From: an uncultured Bacteroidota bacterium
GTDB taxonomy: Bacteria; Bacteroidota; Bacteroidia; Bacteroidales; P3
Assembly: GCA_902774395.1 (NCBI GenBank)
Contig: CACYIK010000013.1
Span: 1-52,222, forward strand
Direction: 5' to 3'
DNA: 52,222 nucleotides
In this document: positions 48,259-52,222 of the stretch, piece after piece
Position numbering within the stretch: the stretch's first letter is position 1
Layout of the letters: every line of letters starts with the position of its first letter
Translations under genes and position numbers: made by a program
The notes under the pieces: generated by a model
Told to the model about the DNA's origin: nothing
Database searches by the model: none
The model's input: the letters and a program-made list of their open reading frames with translations, nothing else

Positions 48259-50727
48259 TTATTCTTTTGTGTTTTCCAGTTCCTCGTCTTCTATGCGCTC
48301 TTTTTCGCCATAGGGTTCTTCGCCATAGCCATAACCATAGCCGTACCCATAGCCATATCCGTAGCCGTAACCATACCCGTACCCATAGCCATATCCGTAG
48401 CCGTACTTCTTCTCATAGGGCATGAGTTTCTTGTAGTGTACGTCATTGAGGATGATGGAAAGATTGGGGAAGGCGCGGTCTGTGTATAGTTGCTCGAGCG
48501 AATTAAGAAGGCGTTTGTCAAATTTGTTTGCGCGGATGACGAACAAGGTGTTGTCAACCATGTGCTTGATGATATCGGTGTCGACTACCAGTCCCGAGGG
48601 GGCGGTGTCGATGATGATATATTCGTAGTGTTCCCTCAGCTTCGCCATCAGCTTCTCGAGTTTGCCATTGCTCAGCAACTCGGTGGGGTTGGGCGGTATC
48701 GGACCGGTGAAGATGCTGTCGACCTTGGGACATACAAGGTCTTTCTTGACGAGTTCTTCCCAGTTGCTGATTCTGCCGGTCAGATAGTTGGAGAGGCCGG
48801 CGTGTTTGCGGGAATAGAACTTGCGGGTGAGGGAGCCTTTGCGCAAGTCGAGGTCAAGGAGTATTACACGTTTGCCTGCCAGTCCGATACTGGCGGCGAT
48901 ATTGGTCGAAATAAAGGTTTTGCCCATGCCGGGAAGCAGCGAGGTAATCATGACGATACGGCTGTCGTCTTCCTCGTCCTTTACGCCGAGGAAGTCAATC
49001 TTGGTCCTCAGTAGGCGGAATGATTCAGACAGGGCATCGTGGTCATGGTTGGTTACCACCACGTCGCGGTCGTCTTTCTTTCCTCGGGCGGGTATCTCGC
49101 AGAGGAACGGCGCCGAGGTGTTGTTGACGATGTCGCTGTAGAATTTGACGTCGGTGTCGAAGATGCGGCGGAGGAAGAATATGGCGATGGGCAATGCCAA
49201 GCCTAGGAACAGGCCGATCAAGGTGGTGCGGCTTTCGTTGGGCGCCACGGGGTTGCGGTTGATGCGAGCAGGGTCAAGAATCTTTCCGTTAGGCTCGATG
49301 GAGGGCTGGCTGATCATCAGCTCCTCGCGACGGCTGAGCAGGTGGAGGTAGAGCTCCTCCTTGATTTTCTGCAGGCGCTCGATATTCTCCAGGTAGAGCT
49401 GCTGTTGGGGCACCTGACTCATCTTCGACGAGGCCGACGAGGCTTCAATCTGGGTCTCGGAGATTCGTTCTTGCAGCATTCCTATGTAGCCGTCAAGCAG
49501 GCGGTTCATGTTGCTGCGCAACGTGCGCAACTCCTCCAGCTTGGATTTCACCACGGGGCTGTTGGGACTTTGGTATTTCTCAAGTTCCAGAATCAGCGAG
49601 TTGTGCTTGCTGATTAACGACATGATGTTCTGGTCGTCAAGTCCGATGGTGGGCGGAATCAGGTGGGCGCTCTCTTCCGACTGGTTGATGTGGACGAGGT
49701 AGCGTGCCTGCGATAGCTGTTTTTTCAGTCGCTCAATCTCCTCCGACGACTGGATGCTCGATGCCAGATAGGACTGGCCGAACGACGAGATGTCGAGCAG
49801 CTGGTTCTCGCGTTTGAACTGCGCCAGCTCGTTCTCTTTCGCGCCGAGGTCGGTGTGCAGCAGTGTCAGACGCTCGTTGATATAGTCGTAGGTGTAGGCA
49901 ATGATACGTTTCTTGTCTTTGATGGCGTCCTCGTTGTAAACGCGGATGGCTTCGTTGATGACTTCGGCGGCGCGGATGGGCGAGGCATCTCTCAACGTGA
50001 TGTTGATGATGGTGTTCATGTCGTTGTCGCGCGACACCTGCATGGCACCACGGTAGCGGTCGGCGGTGGCACTAATGCTGTTGTGTGTTACCGTGACATC
50101 CTCATTCAAGAAACTAGGCGTGAAGAACCATGTTTTGTGTACCACGATGCGGCCATAAGGTGTGGCTACGGTGTCTTCAAAAGGTACGGTCTGTTCGCCA
50201 ATTTCGTTCGACGTAAGGGTGATGCGTTGCTCGTCTTTGGCGACGGCCTTGATGGTGAAATAGGCATCCTCGTTGTCGTCGATGAAGTCGATAGTATAGG
50301 GCGACTCACCATAGAGGTCCTTGGTGCGGTTCACCAAGCGGGTCTTCGAGGTGTAGAAGATATGCAGTTTCAAGTTCTGCGCCACTTCGCGGATGGCAGT
50401 CTCCGAGGTGAGAATCATCATCTCGTTGTTGATGGAGCTGTTGTAGAGCGAACGTGTGGAGAACATGTTCTTGACAGAAGCTTCGCGCATGGTGCTCTCC
50501 GAAGAGCTGCCGGTGGAGCTGCCCTTGATAAGTACTCGGGCGTAGCTTTCGTAGACGCGGTCTTGGTGGCGCACATAATATCCTGCGATAAATGCGCCCA
50601 GCGCACCGCAAATCAGGAGCCAGTGCAGGTTCCGTAGTACGGTGAAGAGGATGTCCTTTACATGGATATTGGACTTCTTCTTCTCATCGAGAAACGAGAG
50701 CTCGTTTTGTTGATTCACTTCGGCCAT
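48259..50727 (-). CDS. Wzc-type polysaccharide co-polymerase/BY tyrosine autokinase
   Basis: 822 residues. A Wzz domain with two membrane helices (about 35-54, LHWLLICGALGAFIAGYYV; and about 505-525) flanks a long periplasmic part with coiled coil. The C-terminal BY-kinase has Walker A LLPGMGKTFIST (about residues 594-605), Walker A' VILLDLDLRKGSL and Walker B IIIDTAPSG. The tail has fourteen Tyr-Gly pairs after EKK, then EEPYGEKERIEDEELENTKE. In this family the Tyr tail is transphosphorylated and cycles with oligomerisation to set chain length and export. It is 24 nt downstream of wza. Length and order fit the canonical capsule machine. Confidence 0.93.
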   Translation of the reverse strand: MAEVNQQNELSFLDEKKKSNIHVKDILFTVLRNLHWLLICGALGAFIAGYYVRHQDRVYESYARVLIKGSSTGSSSESTMREASVKNMFSTRSLYNSSINNEMMILTSETAIREVAQNLKLHIFYTSKTRLVNRTKDLYGESPYTIDFIDDNEDAYFTIKAVAKDEQRITLTSNEIGEQTVPFEDTVATPYGRIVVHKTWFFTPSFLNEDVTVTHNSISATADRYRGAMQVSRDNDMNTIINITLRDASPIRAAEVINEAIRVYNEDAIKDKKRIIAYTYDYINERLTLLHTDLGAKENELAQFKRENQLLDISSFGQSYLASSIQSSEEIERLKKQLSQARYLVHINQSEESAHLIPPTIGLDDQNIMSLISKHNSLILELEKYQSPNSPVVKSKLEELRTLRSNMNRLLDGYIGMLQERISETQIEASSASSKMSQVPQQQLYLENIERLQKIKEELYLHLLSRREELMISQPSIEPNGKILDPARINRNPVAPNESRTTLIGLFLGLALPIAIFFLRRIFDTDVKFYSDIVNNTSAPFLCEIPARGKKDDRDVVVTNHDHDALSESFRLLRTKIDFLGVKDEEDDSRIVMITSLLPGMGKTFISTNIAASIGLAGKRVILLDLDLRKGSLTRKFYSRKHAGLSNYLTGRISNWEELVKKDLVCPKVDSIFTGPIPPNPTELLSNGKLEKLMAKLREHYEYIIIDTAPSGLVVDTDIIKHMVDNTLFVIRANKFDKRLLNSLEQLYTDRAFPNLSIILNDVHYKKLMPYEKKYGYGYGYGYGYGYGYGYGYGYGYGYGYGEEPYGEKERIEDEELENTKE
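48322..48405 (-). repeat. 84-bp array encoding the (Tyr-Gly)14 tail
   Basis: Fourteen TAY-GGN hexamers. A 29-bp segment (48341-48369) recurs exactly at 48377-48405, so the array contains a 36-bp (12-codon) duplication. Codon choice varies within the units, so this is not a pure hexamer slippage product. Confidence 0.9.
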
Positions 50728-50751
50728 TGCTTGTTTGCGGAATTGGACGTG

Positions 50752-51555
50752 TTAATAAGCTTTTTTGAGGATGATGAGAGACACAATGAGTGAGACAGCG
50801 GAGATGACGGTGCTGCCGATGGTCATCCAGTAGGAGAACTCTTGCCTGACGATGCCGTTGTTGTAGGTGTCGGCAATGATGAAGTCGTTCTGCTGCAGCA
50901 TGAAGAAGGGGTCGTTGAAGACATCGGACGAGCGGGGGTCGAGATAACGCATGACCATTTTGCCGTTTATCTCGCGCATCACTGCGATGTGGTCGCGACG
51001 CACATGTATGTCGAGGTCGCCCAACATGGCGATGGCCTCGAGGAAGGTGCAGCGCTCGTTGGGGATGTTGAGTACTTTTCCGGTGGCACCGCCGAGGAAA
51101 AATACCTTGAAGTTGTTGAATCTCACCATGACAAACGGCTCGTCGATATATCCACCGTTTTTGAGCATGGCGGTCAGAGAATCTTGCAAGCGCAAGCGGG
51201 TAAGGCCGGCTACGTGCACGTTGCCGAGGATGGGAAGCTGAATGTTGCCGTTCACATCTACAAGGTAGCTGTTTCCATTCTGGCGATTGCCATTATTATT
51301 GTTGTTGATGTTGAAGGGCGCGGCCAGTTCTTGCTTGGTGTTCGAGGTGGTGACGGAGATGCTGAGCTCGTCGTAAGGGGCGATGACGGCCTCGAAACGG
51401 TTCTCTATCTCTATCTGGCTGCCGTGGGACATGTCCTGCAGGTAGTTCACCCGTCGAGGGGTCACGCACGAGGTCATCGACAAGATGACGACAAGGGTCA
51501 TCGCAGCGATTATCGCCAGCCTTTTATCATTATTTTTATATTTTCTCATAGTCAT
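50752..51555 (-). CDS. Polysaccharide export lipoprotein (Wza-like)
   Basis: 267 residues from ATG 51555 (51549 is equally possible). The longer open frame from 51642 is excluded because the -7 box at 51637-51630 lies inside it. The lipoprotein signal ends with SMTSC (Cys near residue 31). The poly_export domain begins RVNYLQDMSHGSQIEIENRF and includes DVNGNIQLPILGNVHVAGLT; a SLBB-like part has VFFLGGATGKVLNIPNERCT. A C-terminal hydrophobic segment (about 240-262) is followed by LKKAY. An Asn-rich run (INNNNNGNRQNGN) interrupts the first domain. It forms the outer-membrane export channel with the BY-kinase. Confidence 0.9.
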   Translation of the reverse strand: MTMRKYKNNDKRLAIIAAMTLVVILSMTSCVTPRRVNYLQDMSHGSQIEIENRFEAVIAPYDELSISVTTSNTKQELAAPFNINNNNNGNRQNGNSYLVDVNGNIQLPILGNVHVAGLTRLRLQDSLTAMLKNGGYIDEPFVMVRFNNFKVFFLGGATGKVLNIPNERCTFLEAIAMLGDLDIHVRRDHIAVMREINGKMVMRYLDPRSSDVFNDPFFMLQQNDFIIADTYNNGIVRQEFSYWMTIGSTVISAVSLIVSLIILKKAY

Positions 51556-51629
51556 AGTATTATTTATATAATACATAAAATGCACAAGATGAATGCCTTG
51601 TTGGGAAGGCACTTCCTTGAACATTTCTG

Positions 51630-51637
51630 CAAAGATA
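51630..51637 (-). promoter_or_regulatory. -7 element for the wza-wzc-ompA operon
   Basis: TATCTTTG on the minus strand (51637-51630), followed by CAG, identical to the purN -7 box. About 70 nt of leader would precede wza. No -33 TTTG at a fitting distance. Confidence 0.65.
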
Positions 51638-51681
51638 CACAATATTTCGTAAATAGGAGACAGAATAAAGAAAAAATAAAA

Positions 51682-51708
51682 AAAAGTCCTCGTTTGGGGA
51701 GGACTTTT
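51682..51708. terminator. Terminator between wecB and wza
   Basis: AAAAGTCCTC pairs with GAGGACTTTT; on the minus strand a T-run follows from the A-rich sequence at 51670-51685. It lies 24 nt after the wecB stop at 51732, upstream of the wza promoter, so wza is read separately. Confidence 0.8.
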
Positions 51709-51972
51709 TATGGGTTGTGTAAAGTTGTTGTTCAGTGGGATATTATACTCACGATGATGTGCTCTGCGGCGTGTCCGTCGCCGAAGGCTGTGGGTGGGGT
51801 GGGCTGGACGGACCAGAGTTTTTGGCAGGCGTCGATGATACGGTCGGGGTCGGCGTCAGCCAGCAGGGCGGCACCGCAGTCGACAATCTCTTTCCATTCG
51901 GTCTCTGGCCGCAGGATAACGCACGGCCTTTTGTAGTGCCGCCAGGGTTTCCAGATAGGAGAGAGGCTCGAC

Positions 51973-52010
51973 AAATTGAAAATTGAAAATTGAAAATTGA
52001 AAATTGAAAA
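51973..52010. repeat. In-frame 7-bp tandem array inside wecB
   Basis: Five exact AAATTGA units plus AAA. On the coding strand this is the AATTTTC family, encoding EIFNFQFSIFNFQF between HPRTKKQL and VEPLSYLE, a place where family members have a short variable loop. Confidence 0.9.
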
Positions 52011-52183
52011 TCTCCAATTGTTTTTTTGTCCGGGGGTGTACTGGGAAAAGAATCTTGGTGTTGTATTGCTCTGCGATGTTGTTGAGTGCTGACAGTATGT
52101 TTTTTAAGCGTTCAGGATTGTCAGTGTTGAAGTCCCGGTGTACAGTAGTGAAAATAAATGGGGTGTCTTTGTCTGCGTCAGCC

Positions 52184-52218
52184 AATTCTTCATTCTTCAT
52201 TCTTAATTCTTCATTCCG
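52184..52218. repeat. In-frame 7-bp tandem array (GAATGAA type) inside wecB
   Basis: Plus-strand units AATTCTT, CATTCTT, CATTCTT, AATTCTT, CATTCCG. On the coding strand they read SRNEELRMKNEEL, just before the conserved FIFTTVHRDFN strand. It runs to within 4 bases of the window end. Confidence 0.8.
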
Positions 52219-52222
52219 GGAA

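Larger units (their letters stand above)
51732..52222 (-). pseudogene. wecB: UDP-N-acetylglucosamine 2-epimerase, frame-broken C-terminal part
   Basis: The gene enters from beyond base 52222. The first frame reads FIFTTVHRDFNTDNPERL, KILFPVHPRTKKQ and VEPLSYLETLAALQKAV, then leaves homology and stops at 51856. The second frame, down to 51732, reads RPCVILRPETEWKEIVDCG and ends with GDGHAAEHIIVSII. The segment that should join them, including TDSGGxQxEA that binds UDP and the sugar, is absent. The two frames meet at AAAAGGCC (51925-51932), where LQKA and KRPC overlap, as expected for a deletion between short direct repeats. The product would lack an active site. An assembly collapse is the alternative. 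Two 7-bp arrays lie in the coding part. Confidence 0.8.

Noticed and set aside
48322..48405. Possible CRISPR or minisatellite at the kinase 3' end
   Set aside because: There are no unique spacers; the array is in frame and encodes Tyr-Gly pairs typical of the BY-kinase tail position.
51556..51642. N-terminal extension of Wza
   Set aside because: It contains the -7 box of the operon and would bury the lipoprotein signal in mid-protein.

Overview
The window reads as a chromosomal segment of a Bacteroidota bacterium, almost certainly order Bacteroidales and probably an uncultured gut or rumen-type lineage. Supporting signs: the tRNA-tuf-tRNA(Trp)-secE-nusG-rplKAJL-rpoBC block; promoters of the Bacteroidota type (TTTG, about 19 nt, TAnnTTTG) and no Shine-Dalgarno sequences; two proteins with type IX secretion (T9SS) type A tails and one with a type B (gliding-type) tail; and lineage families such as DUF3467, DUF4837, DUF6089 and C10 peptidases. 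I cannot place it below order level.

Layout. 1-15.2 kb: tail of a T9SS cargo gene, then a strong promoter driving four tRNAs, tuf, tRNA-Trp, secE, nusG, four ribosomal proteins, rpoB (TTG start) and rpoC, followed by a DUF3467 gene and a phosphopantetheinyl transferase. 15.2-29.1 kb: tsaC, a POT-family transporter, a secreted C10 cysteine protease, rpmB-rpsU, mutY, ssb, a 1679-residue T9SS type B surface protein and pgi. 29.2-33.5 kb: an OmpA-family porin-like protein, and a reverse-strand operon purN-glycosyltransferase-OmpA. 34.0-46.5 kb: a long co-directional run, acpP-fabF-rnc-barrel protein-HhH/barrel protein-epimerase-DUF4837-DUF6089-uppS-bamA-skp-skp, centred on lipid and outer-membrane biogenesis. 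46.7-52.2 kb: the end of a reverse-strand capsule/exopolysaccharide locus: wecB (apparently broken), wza, a BY-kinase with a (Tyr-Gly)14 tail, and an OmpA-like protein in the same operon.

The most striking signal outside the genes is a set of short tandem arrays with a fixed 7-bp period but several different unit sequences. There are ten of them, lying between genes and also inside acpT, tsaC, mutY, skp and (twice) wecB. Because 7 is not a multiple of 3, an array that is stop-free in one frame is stop-free in all three and always encodes the same cyclic heptapeptide. Related arrays with 9-bp and 11-bp periods sit in the rplK-rplA gap and the purN-acpP gap. No insertion sequence, prophage, CRISPR array or rRNA was seen.
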